A stretch of 64,000 nt of DNA from Saprospiraceae bacterium (GTDB lineage: Bacteria; Bacteroidota; Bacteroidia; Chitinophagales; Saprospiraceae), in NCBI GenBank assembly GCA_016714085.1, contig JADJNW010000015.1:1-64000 (forward strand), written 5' to 3'. A model generated the notes under the pieces. The model did no database searches, was not told where the DNA came from, and was given only the letters and a program-made list of their open reading frames with translations. The position numbers and the translations under genes are program-made. This document shows, in pieces, positions 27,726-37,867 of the stretch (the first letter of the stretch is position 1; each line of letters opens with the position of its first letter).

Positions 27726-29298
27726 TACATCATTTTACCTTGCAAAACAGGTCGTGTATCTTTATTATTTGTATTTATTTTAGCAATACTATTCAAAAAT
27801 GTAATTTTTATATCATTTCCTTCAAATTCGCAAGTAACTACATCATGATGCGGACTTTCGATATAACGCCAAATCATTTCAAAGGTCGTATCGTTTTTCC
27901 AGGCAGCGCTTGCTTCTACTTTCTTATCCTGGATGCCACTTGCGCGCGAAGTAGGATTGACAGTCAATGAATTATAAGGAAAAGTCGTTTCGCCGCTTTT
28001 CCATTTACCCAATCCGCAATTGATTTCATACGTCTCTTTGTCGCCTACCAGTTGCACGCGGCAATTATTTTTATTAAACCGAAGTGTAATGTTTTTAAAA
28101 TTCATTTCATTTTTTTCTAGCTGAAAGGCTTTTCCTGAAATTTTATTTACTAAACTAGGATGTAAATGCCCATTTTGCAATGGTAATGCCAAAGCTTCGG
28201 TTTTTGTTTTTAATTGCTCTGAATTAACAGAAAACGAGGATTTTGGGAGTGTCAGGCCGGTAAAATATGCTCCCAAACCAGATTCAACTGGCTTCCCATA
28301 TTCGGGCTTTCGCTGGTGATCGCCAAAACGGCATTTTGATCCGGCATAACAATCGTGTACTGCCCATAAGCGCCGTCGCCGCGATAAGCATTGTGTCGAC
28401 AGCGCCAGAACTGATAGCAATAGCCTTGTTGCCAGTCACTTGTGTCTCTCTGTTCGCCAGGCTGCTGAATTTTAAAAGAAGTGGCTTCTTCCACCCAAGC
28501 TGCCGGCACAATTTGATTGCCTTTCCATCTTCCTTTTTGCAAGAAAAGCTGACCAAATTTTGCCAAATCTTCGGTCTTGACGCGCAAGCCCCAGCCGCCA
28601 ACATTGATACCGCGAGGACAAGTTTCCCAGTCCATCCCTTCGATGCCAAGCGGATCAAATAATCGAGGTTTCAAGTAATCTATTATTTTTTGTCCGGTTA
28701 CTTTTTGCACGATGGCGCTGCACATATAAGTCGCGGCGCTATTATATAAAAATTGCGTACCCGGCTCATATTTAATAGGCAAAGACAAGAATTTTTTGAC
28801 CCAGTTTTCTTCAGAACGCACCTGTCCAGTGGTATCTGTCTCGTGCCCAACCGACATCGTAAGCAGGTCTTTAATCGTCATCTGCGCTAAGTAAGGGCTG
28901 ACGGTTTCTGGCAGTTCATTCGGGAAAAATGTAATAATCTTATCCGTTACATTTAGTTTTCCTTCCGAAACAGCAAATCCGACCGCCGTAGAAGCAAAGC
29001 TTTTACTCATGGAATACATGGTATGCCGCAAGTCCGGGCGATACGGTGTCCACCAACCTTCCGCGACAACATAACCATTTCGCATCAGCATAAAGCTGTG
29101 AAATTCATGTGAACTTTTATTAATGGCTTCAATAAAATCAATGATTCTAGCGGGATCTACGCCTTGCGCTTCCGGTGTGCTGCGCGGCAGGGATTGACCA
29201 TTTTTTTTGAAATAATCAACTGGAAAAGAAGGATTGAAGCCAACATAAAGGCCAGTAAACCCAATTTGTATAATAAAATTTCTACGCGTTATGTCCAT
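27725..29298 (-). CDS. Beta-lactamase-fold serine hydrolase with C-terminal extension (frameshifted)
   Basis: A class C beta-lactamase/CubicO-type hydrolase, about 524 residues. It has a twin-Arg-like signal (MDITRRNFIIQIGF), the catalytic SMSK (Ser-x-x-Lys) and the Tyr of YNSAATY. The usual RGDGAYGQY loop replaces the KTG box. The frame breaks at 28255-28256; one added C turns LPA-stop into LPALTLPKSSFSV. A 170-residue beta-rich extension common in Bacteroidota homologues follows and ends at 27725. The substrate is unknown; context suggests an ester or amide on a glycan. Confidence 0.82.
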
Positions 29299-29339
29299 TT
29301 TTAAATTTTTATATCATGATAGGTAAATGAAATTCTATT

Positions 29340-30557
29340 TTAGTTACTTGATGTTAATAATTTCGCTGGAATCTCTGTAATTGGTCGAATTCTTATATTT
29401 CTGTAAAAGATTTCTGCGCCTTCCGATTGAACCTGGATTTTACCTTTTGTTAATGGGGTCATTTTATTATTATATAAATGCCGAGAATTATATAATATCA
29501 TCACCACTTTCCCATTCATTACGTGAATCGCTGTATCGCCATAGCAATATAAATCAACCGTATTCCATTCGCCGTCAGGCTTTTCTGCATCGGGGTATTT
29601 GATGCAATGGAGACCCGTCGAGTCATTTTCCGCAAAAGTCAACATTTTACCTTTTGGATCATACACCCAATCTTTGTCGCCTTGTCTTTTCGCTGGAATA
29701 TCGATCACTGCTCCTGCTACGCTCCAGTAATCACCGCAATCGCCCTGCTGGATTTGAAACTCCTGCGACTGCATCCAGAAGCTCCAACCTGCGCCATGCG
29801 CACCATTGGCATGGTACAATACGCCGCTGTCCATTTTAGCATTTGCTCGAGGATGCCATTTCAGTTTGCCCCATTTAAATTGCAATTGCAAATGATAATT
29901 TTCAAATTCCTCCGTGGTTGAAATGCCACCAAAATTTTCCCCGGAGATTCGCACGGCTTTCGCACCATCTTCTGTTACTACACTAAAAACCTGTTTCGGA
30001 TCTTTATTCAAACCAATCGGCGGCACACCTTTGATGTCGTCGCCTACTGCGGGAAATATAGGTCCAAGATAAGTATCCCAACCGCTTAAATCCTTGTTAT
30101 TCAATAAGTTTTGCCAAATTATTTTGGGTTCATTTAATTCTATTACATAACCATCGGGATCGGTGATATAAATTTGCCAAGCCCCATCAAAACGTTGCTG
30201 GCGATGATATGCAATTTTTTTATTAAGTAAATATTTTTCTATCGGATCGGCATCAGGAATTGTAAGGGAATAATGTGCGCCATTGCGATCATTATTCGTA
30301 ACCGGATCAACTCTTCCCGCTAATAAATGTAATTCCTGACCAGGCGCAATTACAAACCAGGAACGAATCGCTTTCAGGTTATCCGGCACTTCAATTGGCT
30401 CTAAACCAACGATTTCTCTATAAAATTTTGCGCTGGCTCCAATGTCTTTTACGGCTAAAGCAACGTGGTTGTAGCCGGTGATCGGAATTTGCGCAGCTAC
30501 ATTTTGAATAGTAAATAAAATTATAAAAACAATGAAGTAATAAAGTCTATGATTCAT
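29340..30557 (-). CDS. Fusion of VOC (glyoxalase) domain and DUF1080 glycoside hydrolase domain
   Basis: A 405-residue exported protein (signal 1-22, VAAQ). Residues about 25-143 are a vicinal-oxygen-chelate domain, with a metal-ligand His in GYNHVALAVKD and a Glu in DPDGYVIELNEP. Residues about 146-395 are a DUF1080 (3-keto-disaccharide hydrolase) concanavalin-like domain with NKDLSGWDTYLG and HPRANAKMDSGVLYHANG. DUF1080 enzymes cleave 3-keto-glycosides. The VOC domain might bind metal and assist an eliminative step on the keto-sugar; that is inference. The frame is uninterrupted through the junction, unlike the false fusion at 46.5-48.9 kb. Confidence 0.85.
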   Translation of the reverse strand: MNHRLYYFIVFIILFTIQNVAAQIPITGYNHVALAVKDIGASAKFYREIVGLEPIEVPDNLKAIRSWFVIAPGQELHLLAGRVDPVTNNDRNGAHYSLTIPDADPIEKYLLNKKIAYHRQQRFDGAWQIYITDPDGYVIELNEPKIIWQNLLNNKDLSGWDTYLGPIFPAVGDDIKGVPPIGLNKDPKQVFSVVTEDGAKAVRISGENFGGISTTEEFENYHLQLQFKWGKLKWHPRANAKMDSGVLYHANGAHGAGWSFWMQSQEFQIQQGDCGDYWSVAGAVIDIPAKRQGDKDWVYDPKGKMLTFAENDSTGLHCIKYPDAEKPDGEWNTVDLYCYGDTAIHVMNGKVVMILYNSRHLYNNKMTPLTKGKIQVQSEGAEIFYRNIRIRPITEIPAKLLTSSN

Positions 30558-30688
30558 GTTTTTTGATTTTGGTTAAATTAAATTATGTAATTTTATTAAT
30601 CAGGATCGCTAAATGATTTCAATACAGTTTTTTTTACACTTTTGGCAGCCCGCACTACTTATTTTCAACCCCCGTCACGCTCTCTCGG

Positions 30689-32471
30689 TCACTTTTTCTC
30701 TTCATAATATTTTTTCAATATATACCACGCTTTCTTTTTTAAGCCTTTATCCGATAGCAAACCCTTGCGATTCCAGCCATCCTGATAAACTGGATGCATC
30801 CGTACCGGCGAGCGAAAATCAGCTAATAACCAGGCACTTGTGCCGCGCAGGAAAGGAATATTTTTCAACATTGCAACCTGATCTTTATATAAATTTTCCA
30901 AATATCCTTCGCTCCAGGAACTCGCCCGGTCGGGGTTTTCATAATTTCCATAAAGCGCTTCGCCACCAAACTCGGTCATTATCAAGGGTTTATTAAATTT
31001 TGATTTCCATATCATGTTTTCAGGTTTATCCGGGAAAGGCGTGTACCAACCGAAGTATTCATTTACTGCCATTACATCGGCATTTTCAAATATTACATCC
31101 TCGATCGTCGCTGTGTTTCCTGCATATTTTGCCCCTGCAACCGCCGAAGAGATGAGCCTTGTAGAATCTAAGGAGCGGCAATACTGGTGCAGTCGAGTGA
31201 TGGCTTCATTGCGCCCAGGCGTGGAAGACCACGTCTCGTTAGAAACACTCCAAATGACGATTGAACAGCGATTTTGATCGCGTTGAATCATTTCCCGCAA
31301 TATCATATTTAGTTTTTCCGGCATATTTGGGCTGGTAAAATCAATCCCTTGATAAACCGGAATTTCCGACCAAACCAGCAAACCCAAGCGATCCGCCAGG
31401 CGAACCATGTATTCATTATGTGGATAATGCGATAATCGTACAAAATTACACCCTAATTCCTTCGCCCAATTCAATAACATTAAAGCATCCGTTTCCGAGT
31501 AAGCCCTGCTGCGCCGTTGCGGAATTTCTTCATGAATATTTATACCTTTTAAAAAAATGGGTTTACCATTTAATAAAATGTCTATGCCTTTAACTTCAAT
31601 ATTGCGAAAACCAATCCATTCGCGGATTGTATCTGTTTCACTTTCAATAATTACTTCGTATAATTTTGGATTTTCGGGCGACCATAATGTAAGATTTGTA
31701 ATAAATTCAATAATAGCGCTCCCTTCATTATTACTTTTTGTAACTTGTTGAATACCAGCCTCTGGGATACGAATGATTATTTGTTGAGCGGCTCTACTGC
31801 CGTTCATTTTTACCCAACCTTTTATTACATTTTTTGATTCTTTTTTTAATTGAATAAAATAATCCTGAATAAATGTTTCCGGTGTTTCAATCAAATTTAC
31901 ATCGCGTGTAATGCCGCCATAATTCAACCAATCGTAGCCTAAACCCGGAATGCCGCCTTTAAGTCGTTGATTATTAACCCTTACGATAATGCTATTTTCA
32001 CCATTTTTGACAGAGTCTGTGAGTTCAACTTGAAAAGGGGTGAAGCCGCCTTCATGATGCGTAATCTTTACATTATTGAAATAAATATCAGCAATATAAT
32101 TAATCGCCCTGAAATGCAGGAAAAGCCGGTGTTTGGCTTTTTTTGGTAAGTAAATGTTTTTTATACCAGATCGTACTTTCATAATAAGTCAACTCCGGCA
32201 ATTGCGAATTAAAGTCTCCTGGCACATCTAATATTAATCCATTCTCAAATGAAGCTTCATAAAAATCATGCTTGCTGCTCGGTTTTCGATCTTTATAAAT
32301 TGCCCTCCAATCACCGACACCAATATCATAAGGGTCAATAATAGCTTGCCATTTGCCATTCAAAGAAGTAATATTTCTGCCGAAAATGTTACCCATGCTG
32401 GTTTGCGCAAAAGTGTAAGTTGCTGTTAACAGCATCATAAAATATAATAGGAGTATTTTCCGTCTTTTCAT
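30689..32471 (-). CDS. Glycoside hydrolase family 2, beta-glucuronidase-like (frameshifted)
   Basis: An exported GH2 enzyme of about 594 residues (signal 1-22, TFAQ). The sugar-binding domain, the Ig-like domain and the TIM barrel follow in order. The acid/base Glu lies in IWSVSNETW and the nucleophile Glu in IMTEFGGEA. The barrel also has RLSHYPHNEYMVRLAD, typical of GH2. The frame is lost at 32157-32162 (A6 should be A7); corrected, the sequence reads WYKKNIYLPKKAKHRLFLHF. Resemblance is closest to beta-glucuronidases. That would fit the CE15 esterase in the same block, but beta-galactosidase activity cannot be excluded. Confidence 0.85.
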
Positions 32472-32535
32472 GCAGCTAAATAATTTAAAATAATGGGTAT
32501 CGATTTTTATGATATTATAATTCTTGTCTTTGATA

Positions 32536-32566
32536 AGTGTAGCACATTCCGTAAATGCGTCACACT
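32536..32566. repeat. Degenerate copy of the TGTGGCRCATTT inverted repeat
   Basis: Arms AGTGTAGCACATT and AATGCGTCACACT, 10 of 13 paired. It lies between the GH2 gene and the TolB-like gene. Confidence 0.55.
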
Positions 32567-32570
32567 AGCA

Positions 32571-34078
32571 TTATTCTACTGCAGAATTACTTACAAATGC
32601 AATCCGCTTACTATCAGGCGACCAGGAAGGCGTGTTGATCGTGCCTTGCCCACCATATAAATAGGCTATAACTTTTGGTTTGCCACCATTTACAGGCATG
32701 ATGCGTAAATAAACGTGTTGATAAAATGGATGCTGGTCGGGTTGCATATCTGGCATATAAGATAAAAATACAATCCATTTTCCATCAGGTGATATATGCG
32801 GAAACCAGTTATTATATTCATCATCCGTGAGTTGTTCCTGATTTTTGCCATTGGGCTTCATACGCCAGAGTTGCATTTTGCCGGTTCGGGTGGAGTTAAA
32901 ATAAATGTATTTCCCATCAGGGCTATATTCCAGGCATCATCAAGCGTTGGGGCGCTTGTCAATTGAATTTCTTTACCACCTTTTGATGGAACTTTATAAA
33001 TATTATAATCAGCGGTGCGCTGAGCAGTGTAGGTAAGCCATTTGCCATTGGGCGACCAGCCATGTAAATAAGAAGGGCCAACTGGTGTAATTAATGTCGG
33101 CTTGCCGCCGCCGATTGGCACTGTATAAACCAAAGAGCCGTACTTCGGATCGCCGCTGGAGCTGCTCAATCCCAGCATTTTTCCATCAAAAGATATTACA
33201 TGATCATTATTATTTCTTGTTACAAAATCGGTATTTAATACTTCAGGTTTGTCAGAACCAAAATTCAGGCGATAAATCAAGCCTTCGCTATTGTAAATCA
33301 ACGCTTTATCGTCATTTGTCCAATTGGGTGCTTGTAAAGAATTGGGCGCAGTGTAAATAACTTTTCGGTTTCCATTCATTACATCCATTAATTCAATATG
33401 GCTTCCGATATAATCCCGATATGGTCTGTAGCCTTCCTTTGGCGGAATAACGATACGCACATTATCAAATTCAGCTGTTTCTATTACATCTTTATTATGT
33501 GAACAGACAAAAAGTCCGGCATATAATTCTTGTGGCAAATCAAAATCCGGCACTTCTACTGTCCAGAATGGCTCGCCGAAGCGCGCAACCGATAGGAAAA
33601 AGCTTCGTCCGCGCCGCTCCAACTGAATCACGTCCGGCATTTTAATAGGTGATTTTACCTCTTCGATATTCATGCCTGCTTTTTTCCGATATTGAATGGC
33701 GGTCAGCCCATCCCCGTGCACCGTAGCGCTCACCATTGCTGCCGTTGTATCCAAACCATCGCGCACCATCCATCCAAATTTGCGATGCGGATCAACACCT
33801 TCTCCGATCAATTTACCACGCGCTTGTAATATAAAGTTTTCATTTACACGTTTGTACGCATAATGAAATTCATCTTTGGTAAACCAGATATTCTCGCCCG
33901 CGCCGGAGATTCGATAGCTTTGATTGGAAGGATCGTATAATGTTTTTCCTTGATGTAAAACCGGCCCGACATCGGCGCTGGATTCAAAAATACCGATGGA
34001 CGATTGGGACAAAATAAAATTAGGTAAAAACATTACCAGGATAAAGCAATAAAAAATGAGGCGGTGCTGGGTTTTCAT
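32571..34078 (-). CDS. Exported TolB-like beta-propeller protein with DUF1349-like domain (frameshifted)
   Basis: A protein of about 500 residues with a signal peptide (1-25). Residues about 30-210 form a concanavalin-like DUF1349 domain: WFTKDEFHYAYKRVNENF, then KFGWMVRDGLD and LYAGLFVCSHN. The rest is a TolB-type propeller with repeats such as YLHGWSPNGKWLTYTAQR. One base is missing near 32935; with a G added, DDGLEYSPDGKYIYF joins the two parts and runs on to SPDSKRIAFVSNS. It probably binds or senses glycan products in the periplasm. No catalytic motif is seen. Confidence 0.8.
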
Positions 34079-34320
34079 GGTGCCGGATTATTAGAAACAA
34101 ATGATGAAATGTAGATACTTTATTATCTTCAGCTTAGCAAGCTAAAGGCATTTATTAGCAAATCTGCTTTTGTATCATGAATCAGCCTCATTAAGATTTA
34201 GACTTTTCGGAGAGTAGTCATTTGGTTCGGGATTCAAATATTGCAAATTTATTTTTTACTTACAATCGGTTGCGCAATTTTTTCTCAAAAATGGGAATTA
34301 TTACAAATTAAAAATGGGAA

Positions 34321-35238
34321 TTAAGGCAAGGATTTCAGCCAATCCGCGCAGCGCTCGGGCCATGTTGCCAGATACCCCATGCCAAAACCAAGCGCAAAAC
34401 CATGACCACCAGTAGGATACACATGAAGTTCTGCCGAGATATTATTATTTTTTAAAGCTTGATAAAACAGCAAGCTATTTTCTACGGGCACTGCGGTATC
34501 GTCGCCGGCGTGAATCAAGAAAGTAGGCGGCGTGTCCGATTTTACTTGCAATTCATTGGAATAGAATTCTACCAGCTTTGGGTCAGGATGCTCACCAATT
34601 AAGGCATTCCGAGAACCCATGTGCGCTTTGTCTATTTGAACAAACGTAATAACCGGATATACCAAGACCATAAAATCGGGTCTAGAACTCCATTTGTCAA
34701 CAGGATCAGTTGCTTGTGTATTACCAAAATCAAAATGTGTGCCAGCGGTAGAAGCCAGATGTCCACCAGCCGAGAAGCCCATGATGCCAACCTTACTCGT
34801 GTCCACATTCCATTCCTGCGCGTGATGACGCGTGAGGCGAATGGCGCGCTGCGCATCCATCAAAGGCGATAGGTGCGGTACAAGATTATTCCTGGAAATC
34901 GGTAGTCGATATTTTAATACGACCGCAGCTATTCCTTTGGAATTCAGCCATTTAGCAATATCTGTTCCTTCCCAATCGTAGGCAAGCCTATGATAACCAC
35001 CTCCAGGACAAATCACGATTGCCTGCCCGGTTGACATTTTTTTTGCAGGTAGAAATACCGCAATATCAGGCACTTGTACATTACTGATGCGCACTATTTC
35101 AGCGGTATCGCGTATTTCGAGTTCATTTATATTTTTATTATTTGGAATATGATCTGCCCAAAGCGGCAGCGTCAGATTTTGAGACCATAAGAAATGTGTC
35201 ATAAGCAAGACGACGACAATTAGTGAAAATTTTTTCAT
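34321..35238 (-). CDS. Exported acetyl-xylan-esterase-like alpha/beta hydrolase
   Basis: A 305-residue hydrolase with a signal peptide (1-19, LWSQ). The oxyanion motif is ICPGGGYHRLAYDWEG, the nucleophile elbow GFSAGGHLAS, the catalytic Asp lies in HAGDDTAVP and the His in TGGHGFALG. This is the BD-FAE/axe type that deacetylates xylan or other plant polysaccharides. It is the first gene of the minus-strand carbohydrate block, which supports a role on substituted xylan. Confidence 0.88.
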   Translation of the reverse strand: MKKFSLIVVVLLMTHFLWSQNLTLPLWADHIPNNKNINELEIRDTAEIVRISNVQVPDIAVFLPAKKMSTGQAIVICPGGGYHRLAYDWEGTDIAKWLNSKGIAAVVLKYRLPISRNNLVPHLSPLMDAQRAIRLTRHHAQEWNVDTSKVGIMGFSAGGHLASTAGTHFDFGNTQATDPVDKWSSRPDFMVLVYPVITFVQIDKAHMGSRNALIGEHPDPKLVEFYSNELQVKSDTPPTFLIHAGDDTAVPVENSLLFYQALKNNNISAELHVYPTGGHGFALGFGMGYLATWPERCADWLKSLP

Positions 35239-35642
35239 ACAGAGTGCTATTGAAACCCCAAGATAAACAAGAATTAGCAGATTTACTGTCTTGCATCCTG
35301 ATCGGCTTAAACTTTACTTTTGGTAAAATAAATGACATTTTTTGTTTGTAAAGAAAATTCATATTTAGACTTATTCAATATTCAAGTGGCGAGTTTCAAT
35401 TTCTTTATAGTATAAATTGATTATAAGAATTTGTTAATCAGTGTTTTGAGTATTTTGTGTAATTGAAAAAGACTCAAAAAATAACAAAAAATGTTTCAAT
35501 TCTTTATACAACGAATTCGATTTTTGCAACGTTATTAGAGCGTTCTTTCCCTATTACTATTCCCGGATCACTTGTGACCATTAAGCTGTCGTGCTTAATA
35601 CAAGTAATATTTTTATTATCCAAGTAAAAAGACCGGTTTGCC
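35239..35642. other. Intergenic region between divergent esterase and cytochrome genes
   Basis: About 400 AT-rich bases that must hold two divergent promoters. I see no gene, no clear promoter pair and no strong repeat. Confidence 0.4.
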
Positions 35643-36371
35643 ATGATAAAGAAAATTATTTCTATTTTTACCAGTGTCCTTATGACTGTGCTATTGATGA
35701 CGAGTTGCCAACATGATCCAATCTTAGTGATCGACCCCCAACATGATGAAAATTCAGGCGATACTACTCAAGTAGGTAATGTTTGCAATCCAGATTCCAT
35801 CTATTTTGCCAAAGACGTGCTGCCGATTCTGGCTACCAATTGTGCGTTGAGTGGATGCCACGATGCGCAGACTCATAAGGAAGGAATTGCCTTGATTGAT
35901 TATAGCCGAACGGTCTCTACGGGCAAGGTCAAACCTTACAAACCTAGCGATAGCAAGCTATACAAGTCGCTTTTTGAAAGTGGAGAAGATCGAATGCCGC
36001 CTCCTCCAAATGCGTCGCTTTCTGTCGAGCAAAAAAACATTATCAAAAAATGGATAGAACAAGGCGCTCAAAACCTTAGCTGTAATCCCGATGCAGGTGG
36101 CTGTAATGTCATAAATGTGACCTTTTCTGGGTTTGTTCAACCTCTGATAAATGCGCGTTGCCAGGGCTGTCATAGCAGTACCAGCTTGGGTGGCGGTATT
36201 TTACTTAATACTTATGCACAGATAAAAAGTACGGCAATGGATGGCAGCCTTTACGGCTCTGTAAGCCATGCAAGTGGCTATTCGGCGATGCCAAAAGTAG
36301 GTAATACTCTTTCTCCCTGTGAATTAGCAAAAATTAAAACATGGATTGATGCTGGAGCGCAACAAAATTAG
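35643..36371 (+). CDS. Two-heme c-type cytochrome-like lipoprotein
   Basis: A 242-residue lipoprotein (lipobox ending at C22, TSCQ). Two repeats of a Planctomycete-type cytochrome domain are seen: CALSGCH (67-73), a CX4CH variant usual for this family, and CQGCH (173-177). Each is followed by a MPP or MPK segment that would supply the axial Met (DRMPPPP and YSAMPKVG). It is probably an electron carrier anchored at the outer membrane or periplasmic face. It is first in a five-gene operon whose genes are all in the same direction with short gaps. Confidence 0.82.
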   Translation: MIKKIISIFTSVLMTVLLMTSCQHDPILVIDPQHDENSGDTTQVGNVCNPDSIYFAKDVLPILATNCALSGCHDAQTHKEGIALIDYSRTVSTGKVKPYKPSDSKLYKSLFESGEDRMPPPPNASLSVEQKNIIKKWIEQGAQNLSCNPDAGGCNVINVTFSGFVQPLINARCQGCHSSTSLGGGILLNTYAQIKSTAMDGSLYGSVSHASGYSAMPKVGNTLSPCELAKIKTWIDAGAQQN

Positions 36372-36429
36372 ACTTCTTTCGTATGAACGGATAGAAAATC
36401 ATTTGCCCTATTTAAAAACTTTAAATTCC

Positions 36430-36813
36430 ATGCAATTCAAACAGATTCTGATTAGCGGGATTTTGATTGCTATGATTGCAAGTCTTTCCGCGTGTTATTA
36501 TGACAGTGAAGAATTTTTATATGGTGTCACTACTCAAGAATGTGATACGATCACCGTGGTGACCTACAGCGCGCACGTGTCCAGCATTTTGCAAAAAAAC
36601 TGTTATGCCTGCCACAGCCAAGGCAGTAATTTAGGCAATTTATTGCTCGATAGCTACACGACTGCTCGCAACGCCGCCAATAATGGCTCCATGATGGGTT
36701 CGGTCAATCACAAAGCAGGCTACTCGCCGATGCCACAAGGCGCTCCTAAATTATCTTCTTGCGACATCCAATCCTTGCAAGCCTGGCTGGACGATGGTAC
36801 GCCGAATAATTAA
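36430..36813 (+). CDS. Single-heme c-type cytochrome-like lipoprotein
   Basis: A 127-residue lipoprotein (start at MQFKQIL, lipobox Cys at residue 22, SACYY). The heme motif is CYACH (58-62), with an axial Met in YSPMPQGAP. It is similar to the second half of the preceding protein, so the two probably arose by duplication and may relay electrons. The start is 58 bases after the previous stop; an earlier in-frame ATG at 36346 overlaps that gene and would bury the signal. Confidence 0.8.
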   Translation: MQFKQILISGILIAMIASLSACYYDSEEFLYGVTTQECDTITVVTYSAHVSSILQKNCYACHSQGSNLGNLLLDSYTTARNAANNGSMMGSVNHKAGYSPMPQGAPKLSSCDIQSLQAWLDDGTPNN

Positions 36814-36827
36814 AACCAAATTTTATC

Positions 36828-37241
36828 ATGCGAAGAACGATCTTTATTATTATTGCAGCCCTTGTGGTTATTGGTCTGGCGACGGGAATTTATATGTGGA
36901 ATAAACCGCATAAGAATATGCAACGCGCTTCGGCAGATTTGACGATCAGCGCTCCTGATCTGATGACTGCCTTCAACGAGGATGAAACCGCCGCGAATGC
37001 CAAATATCTGGATAAAGTAATAGCGGTGAAAGGTAAAGTACTGGAAACCAATACGAATGGTGAGGTCACGACCGTCAGCCTGCTAACCAACGATGATTTT
37101 GGAGCGATTTCTTGCGAGCTGGATCAGATGAGCAAGCAAAGTCGAACAGCATTCGCTGCTGGTGAAGAAATTACGCTGAAAGGCATTTGCGCCGGCAAAA
37201 CAATTGATGTGGTGCTGGTTCGTTGTGTTTTAATTGACTAA
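36828..37241 (+). CDS. OB-fold (tRNA_anti-like) membrane-anchored protein
   Basis: A 137-residue protein with one N-terminal membrane helix (4-24) and an OB-fold domain: LMTAFNEDETAANAKYLDKV, then IAVKGKVLETNTNGEVTTVSL, then GEEITLKGICAGKTID. The OB_like/tRNA_anti-like family occurs in Bacteroidota next to YceI and DUF5777 genes, as here. The role is unknown; no tRNA binding is implied by the name. Confidence 0.75.
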   Translation: MRRTIFIIIAALVVIGLATGIYMWNKPHKNMQRASADLTISAPDLMTAFNEDETAANAKYLDKVIAVKGKVLETNTNGEVTTVSLLTNDDFGAISCELDQMSKQSRTAFAAGEEITLKGICAGKTIDVVLVRCVLID

Positions 37242-37282
37242 TTAAATTATTTAATTTATTACCGATTCAAAAACAAATACTT

Positions 37283-37840
37283 ATGAAGAATGCTTTGTTT
37301 GTTGTGATACTGTTTTTTGTAATCATAACAGTAAATGCACAAGGAAAATTTTATTCTAAAACGGCGCTGGTGAGTTTCAATGCCAGTACGCCCTTGGAAG
37401 ATATTGATGCTCAGACCAATACGGGAACGGTGGTGATGGACGCAGAGACGGGGAGGCTGGAATCCAGCGTATTAATAAAGGCATTCCAATTCAAACGCGC
37501 GCTGATGCAGGAGCATTTCAACGAGAATTATTTGGAATCTTCCAAGTTTCCGAAAGCTACTTTTAAAGGTACAATCTCGAATCTGTCGGATGTGAATTTC
37601 AAGAAAGATGGCGATTACAAAGTAAAAGTGACAGGCACGATGGAAATGCACGGCGTGAAAAAAGAAATCACAACCGATGGCATCTTGACGGTGACGGGTA
37701 GTAATTTAAAAGTGAATTCAGAATTTATCGTGGCTTGCGCCGATTATGATATTAAAATTCCTTCGGTAGTAGCTGATAAAATTGCGAAAGAAGTGAAAGT
37801 GACTGTCAATGCTACGCTTCAGCCGCTTGCCGGAAAATAA
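37283..37840 (+). CDS. YceI-family lipocalin-like protein, exported
   Basis: A 185-residue periplasmic protein (signal 1-19, VNAQ) with the YceI barrel pattern: VSFNASTPLEDIDAQTNTGTV, FQFKRALMQEHFNENYLESSKFPKATF and the MEMHGVKKEITTDGIL block. YceI proteins bind isoprenoids or other lipophilic cofactors such as quinones. That would fit a redox cassette, but the ligand is not visible. Confidence 0.88.
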   Translation: MKNALFVVILFFVIITVNAQGKFYSKTALVSFNASTPLEDIDAQTNTGTVVMDAETGRLESSVLIKAFQFKRALMQEHFNENYLESSKFPKATFKGTISNLSDVNFKKDGDYKVKVTGTMEMHGVKKEITTDGILTVTGSNLKVNSEFIVACADYDIKIPSVVADKIAKEVKVTVNATLQPLAGK

Positions 37841-37867
37841 TATTCAAGGATTGTAAAACGAAGACCC

